Shown: one piece after another, positions 33,220 to 45,629 of the stretch | Numbering within the stretch: the first letter of the stretch is position 1 | Layout: every line of letters begins with the position of its first letter | Assembly: GCA_022495995.1 (NCBI GenBank) | Contig: JAFEMH010001232.1 | Location: forward strand, 447,346-511,345 | Direction of reading: 5' to 3' | From: Adenophora triphylla var. japonica | Taxonomy: Eukaryota; Streptophyta; Magnoliopsida; Asterales; Campanulaceae | Length of the DNA stretch: 64,000 bases | Notes under the pieces: generated by a model | Seen by the model: the letters and a program-made list of their open reading frames with translations, nothing else | Told to the model about the DNA's origin: nothing | Database searches by the model: none | Program-made: the position numbers and the translations under genes

Positions 33220-34532
33220 ATGTTAGAAAATGAACCAGCTACTGTTAAGGAAGGTTTATCCGGTCCGGATAGTCCGTTCTGGAAAGAAGCTATTAACAGT
33301 GAAATAGAGTCCATAATGCATAATAATACTTGGGAGTTGGTTGATCTCCCTCAAGGATGCAAACTATTGGGTTGCAAATGGATCCTTAAAAGGAAGTATA
33401 AGACAGATGGATCTATCGATAAGTACAAAGCCCAGCTAGTAGCTAAATGGTTTAGACAAAAGGAAGGATATGAATTCTTCAATACATATTCTCCTGTCAC
33501 AAGGATCACATCCATACGTGTTCTTATAGCAATTGCAGCCGTGCATAATCTTGAGATACATCAGATGGATGTGAAAACAGCTTTCTTGAATGGAGATCTA
33601 GATGAAGAGATTTATATGGAACAACCTGAAGGGTTCATTGTTCCAGGTAAAGAGCAAAAGGTGTGTAAACTTGTAAAGTCGTTGTACGGACTAAAACAAG
33701 CACCTAAACAATGGCATGAGAAGTTTGATCGAACTATGTTGTCAAATGGATTCAAGATAAATGAATGTGACAAGTGTGCCTATATCAAAGGAACATCTGA
33801 ATCATTTGTAATAGTCTGTCTTTACGTAGATGACATATTGATAAAGGGAAGTACTCATGAATTGATCATGAATACCAAAGGCATGTTAAAGAAGCACTTT
33901 GACATGAAGGACATGGGATTGGCTGATGTCATATTAGGAATAAAAATTTCTAGAACATCAAAAGGAATAGTTCTGTCACAATCCCATTGTCTAGAAATTG
34001 TACTTCGAAAGTTCGATGTCATTAATGACCCTCCGGCTATGACACCGGTAGATTTGACTCTACACTTAGCAAAGAACAGAGGGGAACCAGTTTCTCAATT
34101 GGAATATGCAAGAATAATTGGGAGTCTGGTGTACTTAATGAATTGTACACGTCCAGACATCGCATATTCAGTAAGCAAACTAAGTAGGTTCACCAGTAAT
34201 CCCAGTGCGGATCACTGGAAGGCCCTATTAAGGGTATTGAGATATTTAAAATATACAATGAATCATGGGATACTTTATAAGAGATATCCAGCAGTATTAG
34301 AAGGATACTGTGATGCTAATTGGATATCAGATACAAAAGACTCTAAATCCACAAGTAGATATGTAGTCACGATTGGCGGAGGAGTGGTATCATGGAAATC
34401 CTCCAAACAAACGTGTATAGCTAGATCGACGATGGAATCTAAGTTTATAGCTTTAGATAAAGCTGGAGAAGAAGCAGAATGGCTTAAGAACTTCTTGGAG
34501 GATATTCCTTGTTGGAATAAGCCTGTGCCTGC
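33220..34532 (+). CDS. Copia A reverse transcriptase and partial RNase H
   Basis: The ATG at 33220 is made by the MITE target duplication; it is really the middle of pol. The frame is open for 437 residues to the Gypsy-4 LTR. Motifs in order are [82 protein letters not shown], the catalytic YVDD (LYVDDILI), LGIKI and, in RNase [11 protein letters not shown] and [22 protein letters not shown]. It ends at WNKPVPAV, before the end of RNase H. Reverse transcriptase looks intact but cannot work alone. Confidence 0.9.
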
Positions 34533-35124
34533 TGTTGGGCCCTATGTTTTTTCAACTTGTTTACAACTTGCATCAAACAACTTGGTACTAAGGAACTTAA
34601 GTTATTCTATCACAACTTGAACTTCTGCAGGTTGGAACATAGTTACGTTAACCCTATTTTTCAGGGAACGTGTCAAAGGAAGCAAAGACCGATTCAAAGA
34701 CATTTCTTCAGCAACAAATCGTTATCACCTCCCTCAACGGCAAATGGCGAATATATCTCAACAAGATCAGCATTACTTCTGAGATTTTAGGCCTACCTAT
34801 TCTCTTTGTGAATTAGCCGTTAGTTGAGGTATAAAAGGGATCAAACACTGTATTTTTGCACACACGTTCACTCTAGCCTAAGCTCCCTTTGAATACGCTC
34901 TTAGCTTTGTAACCACAAAAAACACTTAGTAAACTTTCGGTCAAGGCAGGTACCAAAACCTCCCGGGGTTTTATGCCGGCGAACAAGTTGTTCAAGGGCT
35001 TTCCCTAGTCAACAAACATCTTGTGTCCATTTCTATTCAACTTGATAATCATTGTACCTAGATTCATATCACTTTAGTCATTTTTCTTATCCTTGAAGAT
35101 ACTTATTGAAATTTGACCAAAACA
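34533..35124 (+). repeat. Gypsy-4 5' LTR
   Basis: 592 bp, with a TATA box (TATAAAAG, 34830-34837) and the LTR end directly before a primer site. The second LTR is not in the window, so the limits rest on TG/CA ends, the primer site and the break in copia A. Confidence 0.75.
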
Positions 35125-35127
35125 ATT

Positions 35128-35147
35128 TGGCGCCGTCTGTGGAAAAC
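35128..35147 (+). promoter_or_regulatory. Primer-binding site of Gypsy-4
   Basis: TGGCGCCGTCTGTGGAAAAC, three bases inside the LTR, is a primer-site type common in plant Ty3-gypsy elements. Confidence 0.75.
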
Positions 35148-35166
35148 TTTGATTATTTGCGTAGAA

Positions 35167-35865
35167 ATGGTTAATCCATCGTACGGCAGTCAAGCTGAGA
35201 GGAGTCGGTCACTTCCTGCTTCCGGCATCTAAGGTAATCCACCTCCGAATGCAGAAGCTGTCAATTTGGAGATACTGTCCAACATGGCCGATATGTTGAA
35301 GAAAGTGAATGACCGATTGGATGCTCAGGAGCATACAAACACCATGATGATCAATGCCATCGATGCCTTGCGTAAAGGGAAGCAAGTCGAAAACCAAGTA
35401 TCTACTCCGTTTTCACCTTTACTTCCTAGATCTCTGTTTGGTGTAGGTACAGGACCAAGCCATGCTGGGGATATCCCTATGTCCAACACCTTGCCAGCAG
35501 AAAGCACGATCGTGGCATCCATTCCAATCGAGCAACCAAGATTCAACCTACCAGCTAGCCAACCTGCACTGTCATCTTGCTACACCTATCCTACACCCTC
35601 AATGGGGCAAACAGGGAGTTTCTTTAACACTTTCGATTCTTTCGCACCTCAGTTTAATAATGTTCCTCTTTCCGCAGAGAACCAACTTGTTAAAGAAATG
35701 CAAACCATTAAGGAGTTGCTTTGAAGCGTACCTGGACTCAACTTGCCATATCACCAAGTTTCTCCAACTTGCTATAATGAATCTCGTTTTGTTCCAGCAA
35801 TAGCTAGTGTGGAGATCCCAAAGAAATTTTCAGTCCCTCATATGAAGAAGTATGATGGGAGTACT
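35167..35865 (+). pseudogene. Gypsy-4 gag N-terminal part, two nonsense codons
   Basis: From ATG 35167 one frame runs to the Tat-2 insertion, with only two stops: TAA at about 35230 and TGA at about 35722. Both are single C-to-T changes from CAA and CGA, as expected from cytosine deamination. It contains a possible coiled coil (MADMLKKVNDRLDAQE) and near the end KFSVPHMKKYDGSTC, which resembles the start of the gag domain of Ty3-gypsy elements (KYDGT.DP). Confidence 0.75.
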
Positions 35866-37267
35866 TGTAAGTACTCCAATTTGAGTTGTTAGCATTTTCG
35901 TTAGAAAATTAACGAATGTTTTAACATTCCTAACATTTCTAACTATTCCTAACCTTTCTAACAAAGTAAGGGTAAAGTAGGCATTGTTATTTAAGATTAA
36001 ACCAAGAAAAGAATCTCAAAAAGCAAAAGAAATTGTAAAAATCCGAATCTGGTAAGCTGAAAAACAGCAACCAGTTTGAATTTTCAAAAGATATTCCTTG
36101 TGTCCAAAGCCTGGAGCTGCATTTAATGAACAGTGCACGCTTCCTTTCTGGTCCGCGCGGATGATAATGCCATTTTCAGAGGGCTATAAATTGAGGCCTT
36201 CAGTCACAGAAAGAGAGGAGACACAACACATTTCACAACTGCACCTTGACGAAAATAGGGAGAAAACAGTGAGAATTCTCTAGATTTGTCACCTTTTTCT
36301 CTTAATTATTTTCCTAAATCCCACTCACTCTAAAATTTAAACACTCACATATTCAAGCCTCATACACAAACACAAGGAAGATAGGTATAACCTCCCTCTC
36401 CTTACCCTAAATCTCTCTCATCTATGCATGCATTTTCAAACTCCAAAATGTAGTTTGTTCATCTTCTTGCCCTAGATCCAAGAAGATCACCATGGAAGTT
36501 CATCTCCATGGTTGATCTTCTACAAGGATTAACATTATCTTCAAAGTGTTCTTACTTACTTGCAAATGCATTTTCAAAACCCTAAAAACCATTTTCATAC
36601 ACCAAATCTTCATTTTCAAGGATAAAATCCCCCCTTCCCAAGCAAATGAAATGCTTAAGTCCTAATGTACCCCAAGGATGGTTTGATATAGTAGATCACC
36701 ACTAAAATTTCTAGTGACTACTAATCAAAACCTAGGGAAATGGGGACAAGCATGGATGCAAAATCCCCCTTAAAATCATGTTTTTCTTCTTAAGAAAGTT
36801 GCTGTCCAGTAGCAATTTTCTAAGACCTCTGTCCATGGTCTAATTTTTTGGACACATATAAACTTGGAATTTGATGTTTACTACAAAACACTTTTTGTAG
36901 CCAGTATTCATAGCTTTCCAGAAATATTTTTATTTCATTTTTTGCGTGAGTAAAACTCTCTTTTTCAAATTTTTCTTTTAAGGGTCAGTTCATCAGTCTC
37001 TGGAAATCCAGATTTCACATCTGAGATTTCCAGAAGATTTTGGTCCACCAAAACCCATTTCAAAATAAAGTGTCCTTAAACCCATTTCAAAATAAAGTGT
37101 CCACTGCCTTTTTCATTCTGGCAGAAATGTTTCTCAACTTCAAAAAATATTTTGAGTCCCAAAACTCAACCCAAAAATCACACCAAAAATCATGGGATTT
37201 ATTCAAAGTCTAATAAAGAGTTCCCAATTTTTACTTTTCAGTTTCAACTTATTTTGGCCAAAACACA

Positions 37268-37301
<34 letters not shown>

Positions 37302-37526
37302 TGGTTTTTAATGCTTGGAAGACTCGTCTTACGAGGCATTCCGGGTGAACACTAACGTTCTTCCCGGCGTGTAACGTGACCTCCGAACCCAAATCTCTCA
37401 TTTCGGGCATTTTTCAAAGTTTTGGCCCTTAAAACAAAAATGGCGTGGCGACTCCGTTTTCCGGTTTTATTTGGTTTTCAAAGAAACGAAAAATCGAATT
37501 TTTCCGCGAATGGCAACATCGTTACA
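35866..37526 (+). repeat. Tat-2 5' LTR
   Basis: Starts TGTAAGTACTCC and ends ATCGTTACA. Includes TCCGCGCGGA (36152-36161), TATAAAT (36185-36191) and an AC microsatellite (about 37263-37298). Compared with the 3' LTR it lacks about 100 bp near 37048 and has a short duplication there. Confidence 0.93.
36152..36191 (+). promoter_or_regulatory. LTR core promoter of Tat-2 5' LTR
   Basis: TCCGCGCGGA is followed by TATAAAT with starts 33 bp apart, as in the 3' LTR (62658/62691). Confidence 0.65.
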
Positions 37527-37527
37527 G

Positions 37528-37546
37528 TGGCGACTCCGCTGGGGAC
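37528..37546 (+). promoter_or_regulatory. Primer-binding site of Tat-2
   Basis: TGGCGACTCCGCTGGGGAC, one base inside the LTR; this sequence type is typical of Tat/Ogre elements. Confidence 0.88.
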
Positions 37547-38805
37547 AAATAAGCTTTATCTTAAAAAAAAATGATATTTGGTATATTGGTGGAAACCATT
37601 AAACTTCCCGTTATCGCCTCCTAACACGAGTCGGGGATAAATTGTGGTTTAACAATCCCACGTACCGGTATCATTGTTTAAAAAAAAAAAAACTTTTGAG
37701 GGTCAAGCTTCCGTCCCGGCATTTAAAATCATTTGTTGTGTGTGTGTTGATTTTTCACATTTTCGTGTTGTTTTGGCCGCCTCGGAAAAGTCAAAATTTT
37801 GACTGTTGGACCCGTTGCCTCGGATTTTGAATTATGTGCTTATGTGTGCATTTACTTTCAAAAAAAAAAAATTACAAAAAAAAAAAAAGAATTTCAAAAA
37901 AAAAGATTTTCAAAAAAAAAAGCGATTTATCAAAAAAAAAATTTCAAAAAAAAAAACATGCATCATACTTTTTTAAGACACATGAAAAATTTCTATTTTA
38001 CTCAGAAAAAGAAGATAGACTGCTTGCACACTACGCGCACGTGACCTTACACTGCACACTACGTCCCTAACCCGGGGAAATCCCTGTCGCGGCCCGTTTG
38101 GTCTTATTACGCCTCTCGGTGCAAGCACGGGACTACCCAAACATCCCATGGATCCTCGTGTCGACCATGCACTTGTCCGTGACACACTTTGTCCGAGACC
38201 CGGTTGGTTTTTAGTCTGGTCTGTGTCATGCCCTGTCTGTGTATAGACCTTTCCTTTCAAGCCTTAGTCGGCATACCAAGTCAATATCTTTCGGGGACCC
38301 TAATCGGCCGAAGTTCTGCCGCTTTTCGTCACGGACTTTGACCGATGTTGACCGGCGCCTTGACTTTGACTGACCGGCACAAATTATACACCGACTCCCA
38401 AAGCATGACACTGAGTCATCAAGGATTAATGATTATTCCATGCCTAATTACGGCCTAATTGACTACAGGTCAAGATCAATTGTGGACATTTATCACCCAA
38501 ATCATGCCGACTTTTTGTCGAGCCTCTCGGACATGATCTTGACTTTGACGTCGGCCTTGTCCGTAATTTACATCGAATGCTCGTTAAGACTCGATTACCC
38601 GCCAGACTTTTAGGATCGTTTTTCTTTCGGTCGGTGGGACCCGCTTGCCCTATAGGACCCTCGCCCGGGGCTGTCCACCCTGGGAGGTCGAAATACATGT
38701 GGAATACGAGGGGCTTATAGACGTAGTGACGGGGCCCACTGATCCAGGATCCAGAGTAGTTTGCGAAAAAGAAGAGCAATCTTTTCCAACCGACTAGGTT
38801 AATAA
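37547..38805 (+). other. Untranslated leader of Tat-2
   Basis: Non-coding, with A-rich runs (37680-37960) and the block CACTACGCGCACGTGACC (about 38031). It continues after copia B at 47094-47317. No gene is seen. Confidence 0.7.
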
Positions 38806-40267
38806 TGTTGGGTTTTATGGGTCCATGCGCAGCGGAATTAAGCATAAAATTAACACAAAACCCAAGCCCTAAGATCCGTTCTATACGATTAAATTGAATT
38901 GCTATGAGATAGAATTTACCAACCTTTATTGCTTTCCGGTCTTGAGCTATCGAACGGATAATTATGTGATTCGCAATCACAAACTTTTGATCTTCAAATC
39001 TTCGAATCTTCAACTCCTTTGGATCTTCAGATTTGAACTCTAGGTCTTTGATTTGTTTGAACAAATTAAAACCCTCTTTTGGTAATCCACACAAATATGA
39101 ATGTCGAGAACGATTCTCGGGTTGGGAATTGCTAGATCCCTAAAAACTTATGGAAGAATATTGAGAGGACTTTTTATTGAGAATTTATTGAAAAATTCGG
39201 CTAGAGAATTAGGTCTGACAGACCTCACATATTTATACTACAATAGTATGAATATGTCTCCTAATCGTATTAGGAGAACAGGCTGTTAAAACCGCGTAGG
39301 GCTTGATATGTCGCGCGGTATATTAAGCCATTGGCTTAATATGTCGCGCGGTATATATAGCCAGATACAGAAACTCTCAACCATTCTTCCTCCGGTTTAA
39401 CCAATTCATTCTATTTGTGTGTGACCCAATAGGATTGTATTATGTTGGCAATGAGTCCGATCATATCGGCCCTCATAAGACATAAGCGGACTCTAGCAAG
39501 CCATTATGTCTACCCAAATAACACAACGTAAGAGTTCACGTTTCCAATGGTACACTTCCATTTCTCCCTTTGTCTCACGATGTTATATTGAACACAAGTC
39601 ATGGTTCACGTCAACTTGTATTTGTTCAATGCTTTCTCGATCTTGAGTATAATGATAATCCAATCACATTGGGGTGTGGCCACACTCTTTCATCATTATC
39701 ACTCATCGAAGGGCCCAAGCAAAACATCTCTCTTTCGAGGGACAAATTCCATCTTGACTTATCATCCTTCTCATCATGAATCCGATCATGCCAAAATTAG
39801 CCTTTATAGATATCGTGTTAAGATACCGTTTGACTAAAATCAAACATAACTTTCATCATATGTAAGGTCATGATAATCTCAGGTCTAAGGACTAAATGAA
39901 GTGACCATATGAGATTTAATTATGACATTTGACCATGACATAAATCTCATACGGGTCAGTCCAAGCATTTGTTCTCAGAACAAGTACCCATAATTTCAAT
40001 GTGCATCTCTATGCATATAATCATCATATGATTATCCATTGACAATTATACTAGTTATTTACAAGTTTGCAATGTGCATCTTTATGCATATGATCATCTC
40101 TATGATCATCCATTACCAACTTATACTAAATAACTAGGGACACAGATTAATATAATAAACATGCAAAAACATATATTAATCAATAATAAAATTTCTCTTT
40201 TATTAATGATAAAGACGATACATCAAGGTTTATAGAAACTATAAGCCTAGTGGCATACACACTAACA
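38806..40267 (-). repeat. Copia B 3' LTR (in element sense)
   Basis: Nearly identical to 45630-47093. In element sense it starts TGTTAGTGTGTATGCC and ends CATAAAACCCAACA. Holds two hairpin motifs with ATGTCGCGCGG at about 39300-39363. Confidence 0.95.
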
Positions 40268-40282
40268 GCTCTCCCACTTGCA
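40268..40282 (-). promoter_or_regulatory. Polypurine tract of Copia B
   Basis: The minus strand reads TGCAAGTGGGAGAGC directly before the 3' LTR. Confidence 0.75.
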
Positions 40283-43200
40283 CTAGGCTCCATTTATGTA
40301 TCGAATACTCATGGATCTAACATGACCATCATGCTTCGCTCGTGCGAGGGTCTTTGTAAGTGAATCCCTAATGTCATCATCGGTTGATACTTTGTATATC
40401 TTGACTTCTTCTCATTCTTTATGAATTCCTCAAAGAACGTCTAAGTGAGTATTTGGATCGTTGTTGTGACCTTGGTTCCATTGTTTGCACAAGTGGCACC
40501 ACTATAGTCATAACAAGAGCTTCACCGATTAGTGATACTTGGAACATTTCCAAAACACTAATGAACTTTTGATCCAAACTGCCTCTTTTAGTAGTAGAAT
40601 TGGCTACAATTTCGCTTGGAACTCTTCCAATCAAAACTGCACCTCTAATAAGCATAAACATAAATCTTAATTGCGATTTAAAATAACTTTGTCGGTTGGA
40701 AGCTAGCATCTATGTAACCCTTACAGCAAGATTAAATTCCAATCTTTCAAATACCAAGAACAGATCCGTAGTGCTTCTTAAGTACTTAAGGATCATCTTG
40801 ACTCCCATCCAATGGTTTATATCAGATCGATTGGTATCGACTCATCATGCTTGGAGCATATGAAACGCCTGGGTCTAGTACAAATCATGGCATACATGAC
40901 AGATCCAAATGCCGAAGCATATGTAACTTCATTCATTTTCCCTTTTGCTCATCATTTGTCATAAGACAATGAATATTGCTAAGAGAAATACCATGATCCA
41001 TTGACAAGATACTCTTCTTAGACTCTTTTAAGAATCTTGTCAATGTGAACACTTTGACTCAAACCAATTTATCCTTCTAGATCTATCTCTATAGATCTTG
41101 ATGCCAAGGATGTAAGCGGCTTCACCCTTATCTTTCATTGAGAAAACATTCCTTGACCAAGACTTAATAGTCTTAAGTGTCGGAACTTTGTTTTCCAATG
41201 AATAAGATATCATTGTAATAAAACAATAGAAATACTCATACGCTCCCACTGAATTTCATGCATACACAAGATTCATCTTTGTTCTTTGATGAAGTCAAAC
41301 TCTTTGACCAATTCATCAAAACGAAGATTCCAATTCCTTGAAGCTTGCTTCAACCCATCTCATGGATTTTTGCAACATGCATACTTTATTAGAGTTTCTT
41401 GGATCGACAAACTATTCGGGTTGTGTACTATACACATCCTTAATAATCTTTCCATTTAAAGAAAGTCGTTTGACATCCATTTGTCATATCACATAGTCAC
41501 AATATGTGATAATAGCAATTGAATTTCTAACAGACTTCAACATTGTAACTGGCGAAAAAGGTTTCAACATAGTCAATACTATGAATTTGCCCAAATCCCT
41601 TTGTTACAATTTTTAGTCATGAAAGTATACACCTTCCCATCCATGTCGGTCTTGAAGACCTACTTGCACCCTTTAGTTTTTACACCTTTAGGTAGCCCAA
41701 TCAAGTTCCAAACTTGATTGTCAAACATGGATTGCAATTCGGATTCCATGGTTCCTAACCATTTATCCAAATTAGGAGGGGACATCGCTTCTTGATAGCA
41801 AGTAGGATCGTCATTCTCAATGACTTCCATTTTATCACTTTCCACAACGAGAAATCACTTATTTCTTGAGTTCGGATCGTGACCTATCCAATCTACGATG
41901 GACTTGTGCATCTTGAACCGGTTCCACAACTCTTTGTGAACTTGGTTCCGTCTCTACTCTTGGTTCCATATTATTTTCGGGTTCTTGAACTTTTTTCAAG
42001 ATTAATTTTACTCCCACTGGATTCTTTTATTGAGAAACTATTTCTCAAGAAACAAATCGTATAGAGCAACAAACATTTTGTTCTCTTTGTGGTTGTAAGA
42101 TTAATTTCCGAAAATAACTTTGTCAAATTTGGTGCTAACTTATAAGAGACAAGTCTCTTTACATAAGATTCGCCACCCCAAATCTTCATGAAAGACAAAC
42201 TATGTTTTCTTCCATGCCACATCTCATGTGGGGCCTTAGGAACCGATTTAGTAAAGACTCAATTCAGTGCAACCGCATTACTTCTAATGCATATCCTCAA
42301 AAGGAATTAGGAAAGTCAACTTGACACATCATCGAATGAACCATGTCTAACAAGGTTCAATTCCTCCTCTCAAACACACCATACAATATGGTGTTCGGGT
42401 TGAGTCAACTCAAACGATTTCATAGTTTTGAGATGATTGTCAAACTCTTGGCTCAAATATTCACCACCTCGATCTAATCGAAGTACTTAATAGTTTTACC
42501 AAGTTGTTTTTGTATTTCACCTTGAAATGTTCGAAACATCTCAAACGATTCACCTTTGGACTTCATTAGATAGACATCGTCACATCTAATAAGTCATTGG
42601 TGAATATGATGAAACACCAAAATCCTCCCCTAGCAATGCTGCTTATGGTCCACATACATCTCATGTATAATGACCAATAAAGCACTAGCCCTCCCACTAC
42701 TATTAGTGTAGGGTGGTTTGGTCAATAATCCCAATAAACAAGATCAACATTCCTCAAATGACTCATGGTCATATGAGTCTAAAAGTCCATGTTAATGGAG
42801 TTTAGATATATGTTTCTTATTTATCTGACCAATCCGGCAATGCCATATGAACGCGTTGTTCATATTGTTCGGTTTAGATTTCCATTTATATTATAGATAT
42901 CTTCAACATTATTTTGTTTCTCATCTTCCAGGATATGAAGACCATTCAATGACATATGCATTACAATAAGGCATATCATTAAATGAATATAAAACTTCTT
43001 ATTGAAAATAAGAAAATTATATCCTTCATCATCCATCTAAGAAACCGAAATAATACTCCTACTCAAATTCGGAACGTAGTCATACTTGTTCAAAACAAGT
43101 ACTACTTCACAAGGTAAAGTGACTTCATAAGTCCCTATGGCTAATGTAGCAACCCTTGCTCCATTTCTACACATAGGTTTAATTTACCTTCTTTGAGTAG

Positions 43201-43600
43201 CTTTCTATTCTTTGTTCCTTGCACATTTAAACAAATGTGGGATCCAATCCGGTATCATATACCCAAGAACAAGAATTTGAAAGGAAAATATCTATCATAT
43301 AGATACTCGAAGTAGTAGCAATCATATTGCCCTTCTTCACCTTTTAGGCCTTCCTAATAAGCCTTGCAACTTTGCTTCCAATGACAATCTCATTGCAATG
43401 ACAGCAAACTGCATCCTTTTGTGACACTTTGGGTTTAGCCTCTTCGGCTCTGACAACTTTTGTCTTAGGTTTAGCAATCTTTGCTTTACCTACTTTGTTT
43501 TCCTTTATGAACCCCTTTCTTGTGTTAACCATTAACACTTTTGCGGATTGCTCCTTGTTGCATCTCATGCATTAAGGGCCTTCACCACAACATACATCTT
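40283..43600 (-). pseudogene. Copia B pol and gag end, degraded
   Basis: Minus-strand remnants: RNase H (about 40419-40710, with GGAV/FVFML-like and EPRSQQRSKYSLRR), reverse transcriptase end (about 41040-41249, SMKDKGEAAYILGIKIYRDRS), reverse transcriptase start (41660-41845, DPTCYQEAMSPPNLDKWLGTMESELQS and VWNLIGLPKGVKTKGCK), integrase C-terminal (41971-42222, MWHGRKHSLSFMKIWGGESYVKRL) and a gag zinc knuckle lacking its His (43344-43450, CCHCNEI). Stops and frame changes are dense; YVDD was not seen. Confidence 0.82.
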
Positions 43601-45610
43601 TTGCCTAGCTCGCACTTGGAACGTTTCCTTTTGCGTTATTCTAGAACAGAAGTGACTCCCATATGTTCAAGGTTCTTCATAAGAGCCTTTAAACATGAGT
43701 GGCAATTACAAGGCAAGCAATATTGTCAGAATCATCAATATGTTTCTAATGTTGCTTCCTTATTTGCCCTTTGCAACATTTGCAATGGGTTCAGTAGGAA
43801 CGGATTCGTCAAGAACGTACAAATTTACCTAAGAACCATTCTTTAGGCTTTTGATCCAATCAAAATTATTTGTATCATTCCTTTCGAACTTTGTCCTTCA
43901 TAAGGACGAATCGCAATTATCATTATGTAATGCTACTTCTACAACAAAATATACAAATTATATGAACACATATCAATACCAACACATTTATCATTTAAGA
44001 GCAAATAATGTGTTTTACAAATACTCCCATTAAATTATACACCTTCAAATACAAGCATGTATCATATAATTATAATGGGCTAAGATCCATATTTCACTTC
44101 AATTTTGGTTTAACTGAGTCAATGCCCAAAATTAAGTTATTTAGGTAGATAACATTTATCAATCACATCATATGTGACTCTTAGATCCTTTATGAGATTT
44201 TAGACATCATATGTCAAAACATGTTTTAATCTCATCTTATGCCTTGGGTCAAAACTCTTTTGAAAGCACCAATTAAGTCTAACCAATTTCAAACGTATGA
44301 GATACATGGAACGATGCACCCAACTGAGTCGAAACTACATCAACCATTATCTCATCTTGCTCCATACTTAGAATAGAATGATGCACCCAACTGAGTCGAA
44401 ACTACATCAACCTATCCCAATACTTCTTAAGTGTTTTACTTTCGGGGTGGCATAAAACTTAAACATTAAATGAAGGTTCTTTAAAATAGATCATAAGCAT
44501 GTCAACAAAGATAAGCGTAAAGTACACCGGGTAAGTTCCCAGAAACCGGTGAGCCACAAGGACTACTTAAGTACCCAATCCTTAGACGTAACTCTCCTAG
44601 ACATGTACAACTACAATATCGGTTTGATTGCGGCATAATCTTACTTGTAAAACCGACTTGTTTCATAAACAATCGACACTAACTTGTTTCTCATAAACAA
44701 TTAGTGAACTATAATTCAATGTTCAAAAAACATTCTAGAATTATAACAGTTCTTTATGCAACGCAATAATTAATAAAATCACCTTTTTAAACAATTAAGC
44801 AAGCATAAGAACACTTTAATAATTATGCAACGCAACAATTAAATAAACATCTTTTAATTAATTAAGCAGACATAATTATTATACAATTAGCATAGATTTA
44901 TAAACAGATTTGTTTCTCATAAACAATCGATTCCTTCAAATTTTGCGTAAACCGACTTGTTTCTCATAAACAATCGGAAAACCAAAATTTAATGTTTCAA
45001 TCAAACATTTAGGAATTCTCAATTCAATGTTTCAACTAAACATCTAATAAAATTCTTAACACTTAAGAACAAATAATTCATGCATCGCAATAATTAATAA
45101 AAACACATTTAAATTAATTAAGCAGCATAAATAATGAATTAATCTAGCATAGACCTATAAACTTAATTTCCAGAAATTTATAGCATCCAGATTAAGACAT
45201 AAAACATCTCAGATTGTAAACACAATCACAGATTAGCAGAAAAATTAAACAAATTGATTCGCCCGTATTTGGCTTATTATGTCGCGTGACATAACTAGCC
45301 AGTGGCTAAGTATGTCGCGTGACATAACTAGCCAGATTACCAGATTTTCTCCTCGTGGCCAACTATGTCGCACGACATGAGTTGCCAGTTTGGCAGATTT
45401 TCTGAATTTCAATCAATTCCAATCATAGAGCAATCAAATCAAGTAAACAGCTTTTACGAATTTAATTCAACATAATCAGAAAACGATTTTCGCAGATTAG
45501 CAAATTGTTTCTCATAAACAATTAAATCTAACTCATACAAAGCAAGCCTAGAACATTTATAAACAATTTATAACAACTTTCTAGCATGCCAATTCGAATC
45601 TAACCATATG
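43601..45610 (-). other. Copia B gag region and leader, degraded
   Basis: No open frame of note. The part near the primer site holds three hairpins with ATGTCGCG motifs (45265-45400). Repeats of TTGTTTCTCATAAACAAT occur between 44650 and 45520. Confidence 0.6.
45265..45400 (-). repeat. Three tandem hairpins in the Copia B leader
   Basis: Each contains ATGTCGCGTGACAT or ATGTCGCACGACAT at the top and TGGC/GCCA pairs at the base. Related forms occur twice in each LTR. Confidence 0.7.
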
Positions 45611-45628
45611 AACGGGGCTCTGATACCA
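45611..45628 (-). promoter_or_regulatory. Primer-binding site of Copia B
   Basis: TGGTATCAGAGCCCCGTT on the minus strand, complementary to initiator-Met tRNA as in most copia elements. Confidence 0.9.
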
Positions 45629-45629
45629 C

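Larger units (their letters stand above)
31934..34532 (+). mobile_element. Copia A: Ty1-copia remnant, host of the nest
   Basis: Pol only is visible: end of gag-pre-integrase, integrase, reverse transcriptase and part of RNase H, in copia order. The left edge is the Tat-3 LTR and the right edge is the Gypsy-4 LTR. The missing gag and LTRs should lie outside the window on both sides. A Stowaway MITE splits it. Confidence 0.88.
34533..35865 (+). mobile_element. Gypsy-4: 5' part of another LTR retrotransposon
   Basis: The LTR is 34533-35124 (starts TGTTGGGCCC, ends AAAACA) and the primer site begins at 35128, followed by the start of gag. Tat-2 cuts it at 35865. The rest should lie right of the window. 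It has a different LTR and primer type from Tat-1/2/3. Confidence 0.8.

Noticed and set aside
39101..39837. Small frames in the Copia B LTR, repeated at 45925-46664
   Set aside because: They lie in both LTR copies and show no motif; conserved only because the LTRs are near identical.
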